Source: Synechococcus lacustris
Lineage (GTDB): Bacteria; Cyanobacteriota; Cyanobacteriia; PCC-6307; Cyanobiaceae
Direction of reading: 5' to 3'
NCBI GenBank assembly: GCA_903943975.1
Contig: CAJAQB010000001.1
Span: forward strand, 36,049-100,048
Length of the DNA: 64,000 nucleotides
A program made the translations under genes and the position numbers. Below the pieces are notes generated by a model, which saw only the letters and a program-made list of their open reading frames with translations, ran no database searches and had not been told where the DNA came from. Every line of letters begins with the position of its first letter. Positions within the stretch are counted from its first letter, which is position 1. This document shows, piece by piece, positions 31,103 through 40,224 of the stretch.

Positions 31103-31525
31103 TCAGGGGGAGGGGGAACTAGGGGCTGGGGCCCAAACAATGCGTCGCCGGTTGGGGGCAATCCACTGCTGCTCCTGCTGGAATACCACCTGTTGACCAT
31201 CGGCCGAAAACAGGCGATCCAGCTGGTGCTCGCGTTTCTGGAGGCGATCGCTCTGGAGCTGCAAGACCGCCTGGATCTCACTATGACGATCAAGGCGTTC
31301 CTGGTGGGCTACGGCCAGCTTGGCCAGGGTAACAACGGCCAACACCAGCCCGGCCGCCTTCAGCAGCAGCCCGAGGGAAGCAAATAACAACTCCTCGCGG
31401 GCAATGGCCGCAGAGGAGGGAAGGACCACTTCATTGCTCACCGGCGCCACAGGCCGCAGGTGGGAACCCTCACGGCGGCTCTGCACCTGGGAAGATCGTT
31501 CGGAGAATCGGGGAACGGAACGCAC
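31103..31525 (-). CDS. Hypothetical membrane-anchored coiled-coil protein
   Basis: I do not recognise this 140-residue protein. A basic N-terminus is followed by one membrane helix (LLFASLGLLLKAAGLVLAVV, about residues 46-65). Next comes a polar helical stretch (LAVAHQERLDRHSEIQAVLQ onward) likely to form a coiled coil, and a Pro-rich tail. The topology resembles small septum or secretion accessory proteins, but nothing fixes a function. The frame reads cleanly next to por. Confidence 0.55.
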   Translation of the reverse strand: MRSVPRFSERSSQVQSRREGSHLRPVAPVSNEVVLPSSAAIAREELLFASLGLLLKAAGLVLAVVTLAKLAVAHQERLDRHSEIQAVLQLQSDRLQKREHQLDRLFSADGQQVVFQQEQQWIAPNRRRIVWAPAPSSPSP

Positions 31526-31588
31526 CAGCAGGCAGGAATGTCACCCGCTTGTAGCGTGCCGAACCGCCGCTGCCAACCCGAGCCCAGC

Positions 31589-31693
31589 TCAGTTGCGGTA
31601 AAGGCTCACGGAAAGCCGCAGCGCCAGGACAGCAGCGTGGGCAGCCACCACCAGAGCGATAAGGATCTCAGCCTGGGTAAGAGCGGAGGCCAT
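31589..31693 (-). CDS. psaM: Photosystem I subunit XII PsaM
   Basis: A 34-residue frame reads MASALTQAEILIALVVAAHA and then AVLALRLSVSLYRN. This matches PsaM, a single-helix thylakoid protein at the photosystem I monomer interface, including the LTQAEI start and LALRL...LY end. It is too short for many gene finders. It lies between the hypothetical coiled-coil gene and the phoU-like gene. Confidence 0.82.
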   Translation of the reverse strand: MASALTQAEILIALVVAAHAAVLALRLSVSLYRN

Positions 31694-31816
31694 TGGTTGA
31701 AAACGAACCGTGCCATTCTCCTTTGCCATTGCCCCCTGGCTCAGCCCTGTCACAGGTCTTGATGGCCCCAGGCGACTAATTTATGGGGGCTAGCCCTGTT
31801 GGCCTCGGCCTTACCC

Positions 31817-32494
31817 ATGTCCCTCGCTGCCTGGCGCCAGCTGGCCGGGGCCGGTCGCCGCCCCCCCAATGCCGAGCGCCACCGGCTCAGCGCCCTCAAG
31901 CAGAAGCTGCTGCGGCTGGGGTCGATGGTGGAGGAATCGGCGGTGCTGGCCCGGGCGGTGCTGGCGGTGCCAGACCTGGAGGCCGCCCCCCAAATCCGCA
32001 GTGGTGACGACAAAATTGATGGGCTCTATCGGGAGCTGGAGGAAGACTGCGCCCAGCTGCTAATGGAAAGGGCCCTGCCCCGGCACCAGGTGCGGGCGGT
32101 GCTCGGCTACGGCCACTGCGTGCGCGACCTCGAGCGGATCGGCGACTACTGCAAGGAGCTGGCCGAACTGGGGGAACAACTGTTGCCAGCCCAGCCGGTG
32201 GCCCTGAGGGAACCGATCCTGACGATGCTCGACCGCTGCCGCTCCCTGCTGGCCCTGGCCCTCGATTGTGTGAGCGAAGAGGATGCCAGCGCCGGGGCAC
32301 GACTCAACACCCTCGACGACCTGGTGGATAAGGACTATGAAAATTTGCTGGCCCAACTAATGGATCCGATGCAATTCTCTGGGGAGAGCCTCGAATCGCT
32401 GCTGCTGCTGGTGCTGGTGCTGCGTTGCATTGAACGGATGGCCGACCATGCGGTGAATGTGAGCCGTCGGGTGGCACGGTTGGCCGATGCTTAA
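31817..32494 (+). CDS. PhoU-domain protein
   Basis: This protein of about 225 residues is all helical and has paired PhoU-type metal motifs: DDKIDGLYRELEEDC near residue 65 and RDLERIGDYCKELAEL near 104, repeated as LDDLVDKDYENLL and RCIERMADHAVNVSRRV at the end. PhoU proteins restrain the Pst phosphate transporter and its sensor kinase. No pst genes are nearby. The ATG at 31817 is preferred over a TTG six codons upstream. It overlaps the CRR6 gene by 8 bases. Confidence 0.8.
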   Translation: MSLAAWRQLAGAGRRPPNAERHRLSALKQKLLRLGSMVEESAVLARAVLAVPDLEAAPQIRSGDDKIDGLYRELEEDCAQLLMERALPRHQVRAVLGYGHCVRDLERIGDYCKELAELGEQLLPAQPVALREPILTMLDRCRSLLALALDCVSEEDASAGARLNTLDDLVDKDYENLLAQLMDPMQFSGESLESLLLLVLVLRCIERMADHAVNVSRRVARLADA

Positions 32495-32957
32495 TACCTG
32501 CATTGCGGTGGGCGCCGCCCAGCTGCGCCAGCTGGACCTCACCCCCCTAGCCCCTTTGGCGGCCCTGCCCATTGGGCAGCTGCTGGCCCAGGAAGACAAG
32601 ATCCAGTTGTCCCTGGATTGGCCCCGGGATGAAGCCGACCCCCGCGAGCTCTCGGAAATCCCCGAATGCCGGCTCTGGAGCCTGCGGGCCGATGCCCAGC
32701 ACCCCTGGCTGCCACTGCTGTTGGAACGCTCCAGCGGCCAGCTAAGCCGCCATGTGGCGATGCTGGTGCCCCATAGCTTCAGCCGCACGGAAGGGATTCG
32801 CTTTGATGCCGATGCCCTCAGTCTCTGGATCAGCCACCGGCTTTTCCTGCTGGACCACTGGGGACAACAGCATCAGATCCCCCTGCGGGGCCGACTGGGG
32901 CAGATGGCCGCCGTATTGGGCTTTGAACTGGACCCAGCCTTCTGGCCGCCAGCCTGA
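32487..32957 (+). CDS. CRR6-family NdhI maturation factor (DUF1817)
   Basis: The 156-residue protein has the DUF1817/CRR6 pattern: LSLDWPRDEADPRELSEIPE near residues 41-60, LWSLRADAQHPWLPLLLERS, and AMLVPHSFSRTEGI. In plants CRR6 is needed to assemble the NdhI subunit of the photosynthetic NDH-1 complex. The ATG overlaps the end of the phoU-like gene by 8 bases. The ndhL gene in this window encodes another part of NDH-1. Confidence 0.85.
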   Translation: MLNTCIAVGAAQLRQLDLTPLAPLAALPIGQLLAQEDKIQLSLDWPRDEADPRELSEIPECRLWSLRADAQHPWLPLLLERSSGQLSRHVAMLVPHSFSRTEGIRFDADALSLWISHRLFLLDHWGQQHQIPLRGRLGQMAAVLGFELDPAFWPPA

Positions 32958-32973
32958 GCCCACCGGGCTGTGT

Positions 32974-33681
32974 TCAGGCTGGAGTTGCCAATTCAGGATT
33001 TGCCACCACGGGATTAACCACTTCACGACTTGCCACTGAGGGATAGAGCTCCCGGGTCAAGCGGCGCGTTTCTTCCCGCACTTTTAGCCGGAACTGGGCG
33101 GCCTGCTCGGCAGACAGCACAGGAAACTGCTTTGCCTCCCTGCGGCCGGGCTTATCCCAGCTGGCGCGCCATTCCTTACTGAGCTCCTGCTTGAGGGTCT
33201 CCAGTTGCAGCTCCACATCAAGGGGCTGCAACTGACCCAACTGGGCGGCCTCCTCCAGCCAGGCGGCACGGCAGGGTTCAAAGCTTTTGCGATTCAAAGT
33301 ATCGCGCATATCAAGCCGGGGTTGATATTCCTTAAGGGCCTTAAGTTCCTCATCAAGGATAATAGTCCAAGCCCCTTCCTGAGCATCGGCAAGCGGCGCA
33401 GCTTGCTCGGCCCGTTGAATTGCAAGTTTATATAATTCTATCCACTTATAATGCAACTTATCCTCAACCTGTTTAACATCTGCCGCCGAACCGCCTCTCT
33501 TCTTAGACAGGGCTGGCAGAGCATTATCAGCCTTCTTCAGAAAGATTCTTTCCTCACGCTCAAGGTTTGCCGCCCCCCAGCGCTTGCGGTACTCCCAGAG
33601 TTCGGCATAGCGCCTGAGATCCTCTGGCGACCAACCAAGTTCTTTGAGTTCGTCCTCGCGGTTGACTTCGTCCTTGAGCAC
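32974..33681 (-). CDS. Hypothetical charged helical protein
   Basis: I do not recognise this 235-residue protein. It is highly charged and predicted helical almost throughout, without signal peptide or membrane segment. The N-terminal LKELGWSPEDLRRYAELWEY resembles a short adaptor helix pair. The stretch around residues 50-90 (bases 33,410-33,540) is more AT-rich than its neighbours. GTG at 33681 is the start used. Confidence 0.6.
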   Translation of the reverse strand: MLKDEVNREDELKELGWSPEDLRRYAELWEYRKRWGAANLEREERIFLKKADNALPALSKKRGGSAADVKQVEDKLHYKWIELYKLAIQRAEQAAPLADAQEGAWTIILDEELKALKEYQPRLDMRDTLNRKSFEPCRAAWLEEAAQLGQLQPLDVELQLETLKQELSKEWRASWDKPGRREAKQFPVLSAEQAAQFRLKVREETRRLTRELYPSVASREVVNPVVANPELATPA

Positions 33682-33741
33682 TTTGGCGTCTGTGACACAA
33701 ATCCCAGTGTAGCCAGCTATTCCCCAACAGCCCAGTTGGCA

Positions 33742-34521
33742 TCAACCGGTGCCGCCAGCCTGGAAAAGCAGCATTAGCGCCCGGCGGCCACTGTCTAGGG
33801 CCAGCAGGATCGTGAGCAGGCGCAGCATCCAGGCCAGACGCTGCGGTGCCACCCCCTGCAGCCGTGAGGCCGACCAGCGGGCCGCCACCGCTGCCGTAAG
33901 CCCCAGCACTAGGGCCGTTAGCAACTGGCCCCGTCCGCTGTGCAAAAACAGCAGCCCAGCGCCGCTGGAGGCGCAGCACACGGCAAAAGTGCTGAGCCGA
34001 ATGGCGTGATGGATCGGCAGACGCAACAACGACACCAGCAACGGCACCATCACCAGGCCGCCGCCCACCCCCAACATCCCCCCCGCCAGCCCCGCCACGG
34101 CCCCCACCGCCAGCAGGCCCAGCAGCGGTTGGGGCAGCTGAGCAATCGGCAGATCCTGCTGCTGGCCCCGGGGGCTAATCGTGAGGGAAAGCAGCCCATA
34201 CATGCCGGCCTGCAGGCCCAGCAATTGCCAGCCCGTGAGCAAGGAGCCCAGGTGGCCAAACAACAGGCCAAACAGCAGCGCCCCAGTGCCGATCGCCAGG
34301 GCCGAACGCCAGGGCAAACGGCCATTGCGCAGGTGTTCCCAACTGCCCCCAGCCGTGGTGGGCACGATCGCCAGGGTGCTGGTGGCTAGGGCCTGGTGGG
34401 GGCTTAGGCCCAGCAAAAGCAGCAGCGGCGAAAACACAAGGCCACCGCCGATCCCCAACAACCCAGACAGCAGTCCAGCGAGGATGCCCAGGGGCAGCAG
34501 CAGCACCAATACCTGCAGCAT
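33742..34521 (-). CDS. TauE/SafE family membrane transporter
   Basis: This 259-residue membrane protein has about seven to eight hydrophobic helices. GLLSGLLGIGGGLVFSPLLL near residue 16 and its repeat GLAGGMLGVGGGLVMVPLLV near residue 143 are the paired motifs of the TauE/SafE family. Members export or import sulfite, sulfoacetate or other sulfur compounds. The substrate here is unknown. It is divergent from the lipoate ligase-like gene, with 12 bases between the start codons. Confidence 0.85.
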   Translation of the reverse strand: MLQVLVLLLPLGILAGLLSGLLGIGGGLVFSPLLLLLGLSPHQALATSTLAIVPTTAGGSWEHLRNGRLPWRSALAIGTGALLFGLLFGHLGSLLTGWQLLGLQAGMYGLLSLTISPRGQQQDLPIAQLPQPLLGLLAVGAVAGLAGGMLGVGGGLVMVPLLVSLLRLPIHHAIRLSTFAVCCASSGAGLLFLHSGRGQLLTALVLGLTAAVAARWSASRLQGVAPQRLAWMLRLLTILLALDSGRRALMLLFQAGGTG

Positions 34522-34533
34522 CCCCTTTCACCC

Positions 34534-35271
34534 ATGGCATCCCCAGCCTCCCCCATGGCGCCCCGGAGCTGGGCCGTTTTGCCCAGCCTCAGGGCCAGCG
34601 GCGCAGTGCAAATGGCCATTGATCGCTGGCTGCTGGATCAGGTGGGCAGCGGCGCTGGTCCGGGGGCCCTGCTGCGCTTTTACCGCTGGGACGAACCCAG
34701 CCTCTCCCTCGGCCACCACCAGGCCCCCCTGGCCCTGAACAGCAACTTGCCGGTGGTGCGGCGACCCACGGGGGGAGCTGCCGTGCTCCATGGGGGCGAC
34801 CTCTGCTACGCCATCGCCCTGGCCCAGCCCCCCCGCGGGCCGCGGGCCGCCTACGGCTTGATCCGCCAATGGTTACAGCGCAGTTTTGGGCGGCTAGGCA
34901 GCCCCCTGCAGCCAGGGACAGCGGCCCAGGATCGCCATTTGCGCCACTGCTTTGCCAGCGGCACCGGCGCCGATCTGCTGGGTTCCCAGGGGGAAAAAAG
35001 AATTGGCAGTGCCCAGCTCTGGCGCCGCGGTGTGCTGCTACAGCACGGCTCGATCCAGCTCAACCCCAACCCTGAGCTCTGGCGCTTGCTGTTCCAGCAG
35101 GAGGCCCCCCCAGCCCTGGCCCTGGGGGAGGGCCTCGAAGCTCAGTTGCAGGCAGAAGCCCAGACCTGGCTGTTTGGCACTCAACCGGAGGAGCTCCCCT
35201 TGCCGGCGATTACCTCCGGCAGGGCCGCCACGCTCTGGGCGATCGGCGCCAACGACATCCCCAGCGGGTAG
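34534..35271 (+). CDS. Lipoate-protein ligase A family protein
   Basis: The 245-residue protein has the biotin/lipoyl ligase fold with RRPTGGAAVLHGGDLCYAI near residues 73-91, the lipoyl-AMP binding loop, and KRIGSAQLWRRGVLLQHGSI with the catalytic Lys. Such proteins attach lipoate or octanoate to E2 and H-protein domains. Met8 is an alternative start. Its last 91 bases overlap, on the opposite strand, the end of the site-2 protease gene. Confidence 0.82.
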   Translation: MASPASPMAPRSWAVLPSLRASGAVQMAIDRWLLDQVGSGAGPGALLRFYRWDEPSLSLGHHQAPLALNSNLPVVRRPTGGAAVLHGGDLCYAIALAQPPRGPRAAYGLIRQWLQRSFGRLGSPLQPGTAAQDRHLRHCFASGTGADLLGSQGEKRIGSAQLWRRGVLLQHGSIQLNPNPELWRLLFQQEAPPALALGEGLEAQLQAEAQTWLFGTQPEELPLPAITSGRAATLWAIGANDIPSG

Positions 35272-36419
35272 GTGCCCTGGCGGCGGGCCTGTTCCAGCAG
35301 CGGCTGGGGCAGCCGCAGGGCCAGGCGCCCCAGCACCGCTTCCGACAGCTCTGGCCGTTCAAGGGTGCCCACCGGCAGCCCCGCCGCACTGAGCACCAGC
35401 AGCCGGGCCTGGGGGGCCTGCTCCAGGGCCAGCACCGCCTGCCAAAGGGGGGCGGATTCGGCAATGGCGGGCAGATCCGCCAGGGGGCGCTGGTGGGCCT
35501 CCAGGCGTTCCAGATCCCAGCGCTGCACCGGCACCTCCCGCAGGGGGCCATCGTCTACAAAACCGCGCCAGCGGCCCGCCTCACAGAGCAGAACCCAATC
35601 GGGGCGAGGGCTGTCACTGGCTAGGCGCAGCTGGCTGAGCTCCCGCAGGGAAGCCCTGGGCTCCAGCACCCGCAGCCGGCGGCTGGCGGCATCCTTCACC
35701 TGCAGCTGTTGCAAGGCCCGCTGTAGGGCCAGCAGTTGCAACTGATTGCGGGAGGCCCCCAGGCCAAACCAACCAAGCAGCACCAGCCAGATGCTGCCGA
35801 AGGAGCCCCCCCGCAGCAGCAGGAATACCCCAAAAAGAATCGCGATCCAGGCCAGCACTTGGCCGCTGTAGGTGGCCACCCGCACCCCCCGCACGCGGCT
35901 GCCACTGAACTGCCACACCAGGGCCTTAAGGATCTGGCCGCCATCGAGGGGCAAGCCCGGCAGCAGGTTGAAGAGGGCCAGCACCAGGTTCAACTGGGCC
36001 AGTTCCTCAGCCACCAGCCCGAGCACCGGCAGCAGATGGCTGAGCGGATGCACCGCCAGGGCCAATAGCACCGCCAGCACCAGGCTCACCGCCGGACCGG
36101 CCACCGCCACCAGCAGCGCCCCAATCGCCGTGGGGGGATCCCGTTCAACGGTGGCCACCCCCCCCAGCATGAACAGGGTGATGCTGCACACCTTCACCCC
36201 GAGGCGCAGGGCCACCAGGGAATGGCCCAGCTCATGGAGCAGCACCGAAACAAACAAAAGCAGGGCTGTGCCGAAGCCGGCCAGCCAATTGCCGTGGAAC
36301 TGTTGCTGGAACACCACGGAGGCGAAGGCCAGCACCACCAACCAACTGGGGTGGATGTAGAGGGGAATCCCGGCCAGCCGAAACAAACGCCAACCCTGCG
36401 CCCCTGGGGCTTCGATCAC
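35181..36419 (-). CDS. Site-2 protease family (M50) membrane metalloprotease
   Basis: This 412-residue intramembrane metalloprotease has the zinc motif HELGH (about residue 63) inside a hydrophobic helix and the second motif NLLPGLPLDGGQIL near residue 152. Six or so membrane helices fill the first 225 residues. The C-terminal 180 residues are soluble, at the position where CBS domains occur in relatives, but I cannot confirm the CBS fold. Such proteases cleave membrane-bound regulators. The start is GTG at 36419. The 3' end overlaps the lipoate ligase-like gene by 91 bases. Confidence 0.88.
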   Translation of the reverse strand: MIEAPGAQGWRLFRLAGIPLYIHPSWLVVLAFASVVFQQQFHGNWLAGFGTALLLFVSVLLHELGHSLVALRLGVKVCSITLFMLGGVATVERDPPTAIGALLVAVAGPAVSLVLAVLLALAVHPLSHLLPVLGLVAEELAQLNLVLALFNLLPGLPLDGGQILKALVWQFSGSRVRGVRVATYSGQVLAWIAILFGVFLLLRGGSFGSIWLVLLGWFGLGASRNQLQLLALQRALQQLQVKDAASRRLRVLEPRASLRELSQLRLASDSPRPDWVLLCEAGRWRGFVDDGPLREVPVQRWDLERLEAHQRPLADLPAIAESAPLWQAVLALEQAPQARLLVLSAAGLPVGTLERPELSEAVLGRLALRLPQPLLEQARRQGTYPLGMSLAPIAQSVAALPEVIAGKGSSSG

Positions 36420-36463
36420 AACGCCCTGGCAGGTAGAAGAAGCTTCATCCTAGAAACGGCCCC

Positions 36464-37132
36464 ATGGCAGCGCCGCTTTTAAAAATCTGTGGACTCACCC
36501 AGCCCCCCCAGGCGGCGGCGGTGGCGGCCCTTGGCTGCGATGCCCTGGGGGTGATTGGCGTGGCTGGTTCGCCCAGGTTTCTGCCGGCCAGCGGGCGGCC
36601 CGCCCTCTGGCAAGCGGTGGCCGAGGCCAATCCCCGCTGCCGCCGGGTGCTGGTGCTGGTGAACCCCAGCGACGCAGAGCTGGCCGAACTCAACCCAGCC
36701 CAGGGCCACCAGGTGCTGCAACTACATGGCGAGGAAAGCCCCGAGCGCTGCGCAGAGCTGGCCCAGCACTGGCAAATACCTGTGTGGAAGGCCCTACGAA
36801 TCCGTGAAGCGGCCGATTTAGCCAAGGCCAGGGCCTATGCCCCCCAGGTGGAGGCGGTATTGCTTGATGCCTGGGTGGCAGACCAGTACGGCGGCAGTGG
36901 CCAACGGCTGCCGCTGGACTGGCTGGAGCGGTTTGAGCCGGGCTGTCCCTGGTGGCTGGCCGGGGGGATCGGTCCCCAAAACGTGGGGGCAGCGCTGGCG
37001 GCCCTGGGGCAGCTCAAGCTGCAGCCCTGCGGCATCGATGCCTCCAGCGGCGTCGAAATCAGTCCAGGGCAAAAAGATCTGAAGCTGGTGGCGGCATTGC
37101 TGCAGCTGGTCAGGGCACAATCAAGCGATTGA
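36464..37132 (+). CDS. trpF: Phosphoribosylanthranilate isomerase TrpF
   Basis: TrpF catalyses the Amadori rearrangement in tryptophan synthesis. The 222-residue TIM-barrel protein begins LLKICGLTQPPQAAAVAALG with the catalytic Cys in KICG. It also has VLQLHGEESPERC, the catalytic Asp in VLLDAW, and the phosphate-binding ends PWWLAGGIGPQNV and GIDASSGVE. It is the only trp gene in this part; trpA lies about 13 kb away. Confidence 0.93.
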   Translation: MAAPLLKICGLTQPPQAAAVAALGCDALGVIGVAGSPRFLPASGRPALWQAVAEANPRCRRVLVLVNPSDAELAELNPAQGHQVLQLHGEESPERCAELAQHWQIPVWKALRIREAADLAKARAYAPQVEAVLLDAWVADQYGGSGQRLPLDWLERFEPGCPWWLAGGIGPQNVGAALAALGQLKLQPCGIDASSGVEISPGQKDLKLVAALLQLVRAQSSD

Positions 37133-37152
37133 TCCCCCCCGGCGCTACCCCC

Positions 37153-37653
37153 ATGGCCTTCCAGCTCCTGAGCCTGCCGCTTCTCAGCCTGCCACTCCTG
37201 AGCCTGCCGGTCCTCGCCCAGGGGATGCTGCCGGGTTGCCAATTGATCAACGGCGATCTCCAGTGCGTGCCCGGCCAGCAGCTCAGCCCCCAGCAGCAAA
37301 TCAAGGTGCTGGAGCAGCAGATCGACAGCAACCTGCAATTGGAAAACAAAATCCAGCAGTCGATCAACAGCCTGGGCCAACTGCTGGTGAGCGGTGATGC
37401 CGCCACAGGGCAACTGCTCAGCGCCGCCTGGAGCGCCAAACAAGGCAGTGGCCAAACCCCCTTGGCCGTGCACTGGTACCGCCAGGGGGCCGACGGCTGG
37501 GTGCTGATCCCCGGGGTGCAAGGCCCTAAATATCAACCCACCGCCCAAGACAAGGGCCTCAAGCTGATGGCCGTTGCCACGGTAAGCACCCCCAGTGGCA
37601 ACAACCGCGTTGCCTCAGAAGCCCTGGGGCCAGTGGTACTGACCGGGCCCTAA
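37153..37653 (+). CDS. Secreted hypothetical protein with a repeat in its signal peptide
   Basis: I do not recognise this 166-residue protein. A signal peptide contains the heptad-like repeat LLSLPLLSLPLLSLP, encoded by three 15-base tandem units, and should be cleaved near LAQG. A helical stretch (QQQIKVLEQQIDSNLQLENK) follows, then a beta-rich domain with LAVHWYRQGADGWVLIPGVQ. The start was set at the ATG before the signal peptide; the longer frame runs inside trpF. Confidence 0.65.
   Translation: MAFQLLSLPLLSLPLLSLPVLAQGMLPGCQLINGDLQCVPGQQLSPQQQIKVLEQQIDSNLQLENKIQQSINSLGQLLVSGDAATGQLLSAAWSAKQGSGQTPLAVHWYRQGADGWVLIPGVQGPKYQPTAQDKGLKLMAVATVSTPSGNNRVASEALGPVVLTGP
37165..37209 (+). repeat. 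Three 15-base tandem repeats inside a signal peptide
   Basis: Units CTCCTGAGCCTGCCG (37165), CTTCTCAGCCTGCCA (37180) and CTCCTGAGCCTGCCG (37195) encode LLSLP three times. The first and third units are identical. Confidence 0.85.
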
Positions 37654-38429
37654 CCGCCCAGGACTTCCTGCTGACGGACGAGTTCAAAGAACTCCTGCTT
37701 GAGGCTGGGGTCATGGCGGAAATCACCACGCACCACGGAATTAACCATGCTGGTTTGCGGTTCTTTCACGCCCCGCCACTTCATGCAGTAGTGCTGGGCT
37801 TTAACAATGATGCCCAGGCCCAAGGGCTGACAAAGCCGCTCGATTTCATCGGCGAGGATGATCACGGCCTCCTCCTGGATGTGGGGCCGGGAGAACACCC
37901 AATCGGCCACCCGCGCAAACTTACTGAGGCCAATCACCCGTTCGCCGGGCTTGATGCCAATCCAGCAATGGCCAAGGATTGGCACCAAATGGTGGGAACA
38001 GGCAGAGCGAACAGTGATTGGACCCACCGTATAGATCTCATCCAACTGCTTCACATTGGGGAAGCTGGCGATCTTGGGCTGATGATGATATCTACCCTTA
38101 AACACCTCATGGATATACATCTTGGCGACCCGCTCGGCCGTTTCCTCAGTGTTGTGATCGCGATCGATATCAATCAGCAGGCTACGCAACAAATCACGCA
38201 CCTTGTCGGCCACTTCCTTCTGGAGCAGATCAAGCTCACCGTCGAGGATGTGTTCGGCCAGGTTGTCATTGGCCAGGTAGGGCACCTGGGCCGCCTCCAG
38301 GCGGGCCCGGATGATTTCACTAATGGTGCGCGGCGTATTAGCGCGGGCTAAGCGCTGGCTGCCGATCCCATGGGAGGAAGCCATTGGGGAACTTGTGGCC
38401 ATAGGACTTAGGTCGTCGAGGGCAGTCAT
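37650..38429 (-). CDS. folE: GTP cyclohydrolase I FolE
   Basis: FolE makes dihydroneopterin triphosphate for folate and pterins. The 259-residue protein has a variable N-terminus of about 55 residues, then the core with zinc ligands in RSACSHHLVPILGHCWIGIK (His-His and Cys) and the later Cys in KAQHYCMKWRGVKE. GERVIGLSKFARVADWVF is strongly conserved. It belongs to the leftward run from ado to folE. The PTPS-like gene near 60 kb would act on its product. Confidence 0.92.
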   Translation of the reverse strand: MTALDDLSPMATSSPMASSHGIGSQRLARANTPRTISEIIRARLEAAQVPYLANDNLAEHILDGELDLLQKEVADKVRDLLRSLLIDIDRDHNTEETAERVAKMYIHEVFKGRYHHQPKIASFPNVKQLDEIYTVGPITVRSACSHHLVPILGHCWIGIKPGERVIGLSKFARVADWVFSRPHIQEEAVIILADEIERLCQPLGLGIIVKAQHYCMKWRGVKEPQTSMVNSVVRGDFRHDPSLKQEFFELVRQQEVLGG

Positions 38430-38434
38430 GGGAC

Positions 38435-39157
38435 TTAAAGCGCGCCGACGGCGGGCATAAGGGTGAGATCTTCCAGCAGCAGCTGGGGGGGTTGCTGCGC
38501 CATATGCAGCAGGGTTGCCGCCACATGCTCCACCGGAAGCATGGCAGCGCGATCAAAGGAAGCTTGCACCGTGGGAGAATCCCAAAGGGGCGTATTTACT
38601 GCCCCCAGGGTGAGGGTAGAAACGCGAATACCATGCACTCGCTCCTCCTCAGCCAGGCAACGGCTGAAGGCTTCTAGGGCCGCTTTACTGGTGCAATAGG
38701 CACCCCAATCAGGGAATGCACGGCGGGCTGCATGGCTGTTCAAATTAATGATCAGCCCACCCCCTTGGGCCCGCAGGGCAGGCACTAGGGCAAGGCATAC
38801 CTGAAAAACACTGGTGAGATTCAGCTGCAATAACCATTGCCACTGTTCCAGACTTGTGGATGCTAGCGGCGCCGTAAGCGCAACGCCGGCATTGTTGATT
38901 ACCAGGCCAGGGGTGCCGGCCTCAGCCAGCAATTCCTGCAAGGTAGGGGCCACGGCCCCTGGATCAGCGAAATCCACAGGGGCAGTGGTCACTGTTACCC
39001 CAAGGGAGCGACAGTGATCTGCCACAGCCTCCAGCTCTGGGCTGGATCTGGCCAGCAGTTGCAAATCCCAACCGGCCTCGGCAAAGCATTTGGCCGTGGC
39101 AGCACCGATGCCCCGGGAGGCCCCGGTGATCAGAGCAACTGTGGACAAGGCAAGCAA
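38435..39157 (-). CDS. Short-chain dehydrogenase/reductase
   Basis: This protein of about 240 residues has the SDR cofactor motif ALITGASRGIGAATAKCF, NNAGVAL, and the catalytic YCTSKAALEAFSRCL (Tyr-x-x-x-Lys). The substrate is unknown. The start is a TTG at 39157; the signature begins within ten residues, so little can be missing. It lies 6 bases before folE on the same strand and after accA, so it could reduce a ketoacyl or aldehyde substrate, which is inference. Confidence 0.85.
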   Translation of the reverse strand: MLALSTVALITGASRGIGAATAKCFAEAGWDLQLLARSSPELEAVADHCRSLGVTVTTAPVDFADPGAVAPTLQELLAEAGTPGLVINNAGVALTAPLASTSLEQWQWLLQLNLTSVFQVCLALVPALRAQGGGLIINLNSHAARRAFPDWGAYCTSKAALEAFSRCLAEEERVHGIRVSTLTLGAVNTPLWDSPTVQASFDRAAMLPVEHVAATLLHMAQQPPQLLLEDLTLMPAVGAL

Positions 39158-39208
39158 AAGCAGAGGTGTAGGGCAAACACCGCCTAGGCGGCGAAACCTG
39201 AAAAAATG

Positions 39209-40219
39209 CTAAGCGTTTCTCAGCTGCTCTGTGGGGCCGGGGCGGAAATCAGCTTCAGAGGCCTCTAGGTACCTGCCGATGCGTCGGTATTTAGCGTAGC
39301 GCTGCTCTTTTAAGGTTTTCGTATCCAAAGCCAGCAACTGTTCCAGTTCCTCCACTAGGGCCGTCCGCAGGGTTTCCGCCGCCTGCAGCGGCGCCCAATG
39401 GTTACCGCCGGAGGGTTCCGCTAGAACCCGATCCACAATGCCCAGCTGGCTGAGGTCGCGGGCGGTGATCTTCAGGGCTTCGGCCGCCACCGAGGCCTTG
39501 GCCGCATCGCGCCAAAGGATTGAGGCACAGGCTTCGGGGCTGGCCACGGTGTAAACACTGTGCTCAAACATCATCAGGCGATCGGCCACGCCGATGCCCA
39601 GGGCCCCCCCCGAGCCCCCCTCACCGATCACCGTGGCGATCACAGGCACCCGCAGCCCAAACATTTCCCGCAGGTTCACGGCAATCGCCTCCCCTTGGCC
39701 CAGCTCCTCAGCCTTGAGGCCCGCATAGGCCCCAGGGGTATCGATGAAACAAATCACCGGCAACCCAAAGCGATCGGCATGTTTCATCAGCCGCAACGCC
39801 TTGCGATAGCCCCCTGGGGAAGCCATGCCGAAATTACGGGCCACATTTTCCTTGGTGTCGCGGCCCTTCTGGTGCCCCAGAAACATCACCGGCTGCGGGC
39901 CGAGCCGACCAAGACCGCCCACCAGGGCCATGTCATCGGAGCCGCCCCGGTCGCCGTGCAGTTCGATCCATTCATCGCTGATTACCTGGATGTAATCAAG
40001 ACAGCTGGGCCGCTGGGGATGGCGGGCCACCTGGATCTTTTGGGAGGGGGAAAGCGAACCAAAGATGTCTTCCCGGCGGCGGGCCGCCAGGGTTTCCAGC
40101 TGCAGCAACTGCTGGCTCACATCAACTTCGGAATCCCTTGCCAACTGACGGATCTGGTCAATCTGCTCCTCCAGATCCACCAGGGGCTTTTCAAAATCAA
40201 GCAAAAAACGACGGGCCAT
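39209..40219 (-). CDS. accA: Acetyl-CoA carboxylase carboxyltransferase subunit alpha AccA
   Basis: AccA is one half of the carboxyltransferase that makes malonyl-CoA. The protein is 336 residues from Met at 40219 ([20 protein letters not shown]). The frame is open 49 codons further, but that part overlaps aar and looks noncoding. Motifs include [40 protein letters not shown] and [19 protein letters not shown]. It follows aar by 5 bases, so fatty acid precursor supply and alkane synthesis are linked. Confidence 0.94.
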   Translation of the reverse strand: MARRFLLDFEKPLVDLEEQIDQIRQLARDSEVDVSQQLLQLETLAARRREDIFGSLSPSQKIQVARHPQRPSCLDYIQVISDEWIELHGDRGGSDDMALVGGLGRLGPQPVMFLGHQKGRDTKENVARNFGMASPGGYRKALRLMKHADRFGLPVICFIDTPGAYAGLKAEELGQGEAIAVNLREMFGLRVPVIATVIGEGGSGGALGIGVADRLMMFEHSVYTVASPEACASILWRDAAKASVAAEALKITARDLSQLGIVDRVLAEPSGGNHWAPLQAAETLRTALVEELEQLLALDTKTLKEQRYAKYRRIGRYLEASEADFRPGPTEQLRNA

Positions 40220-40224
40220 CGGGC

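Noticed and set aside
33560..33979. Leftward 139-codon frame between the TauE and charged-protein genes
   Set aside because: It overlaps both genes in another frame and is Gly/Pro/Ala-rich noise typical of GC-rich DNA.
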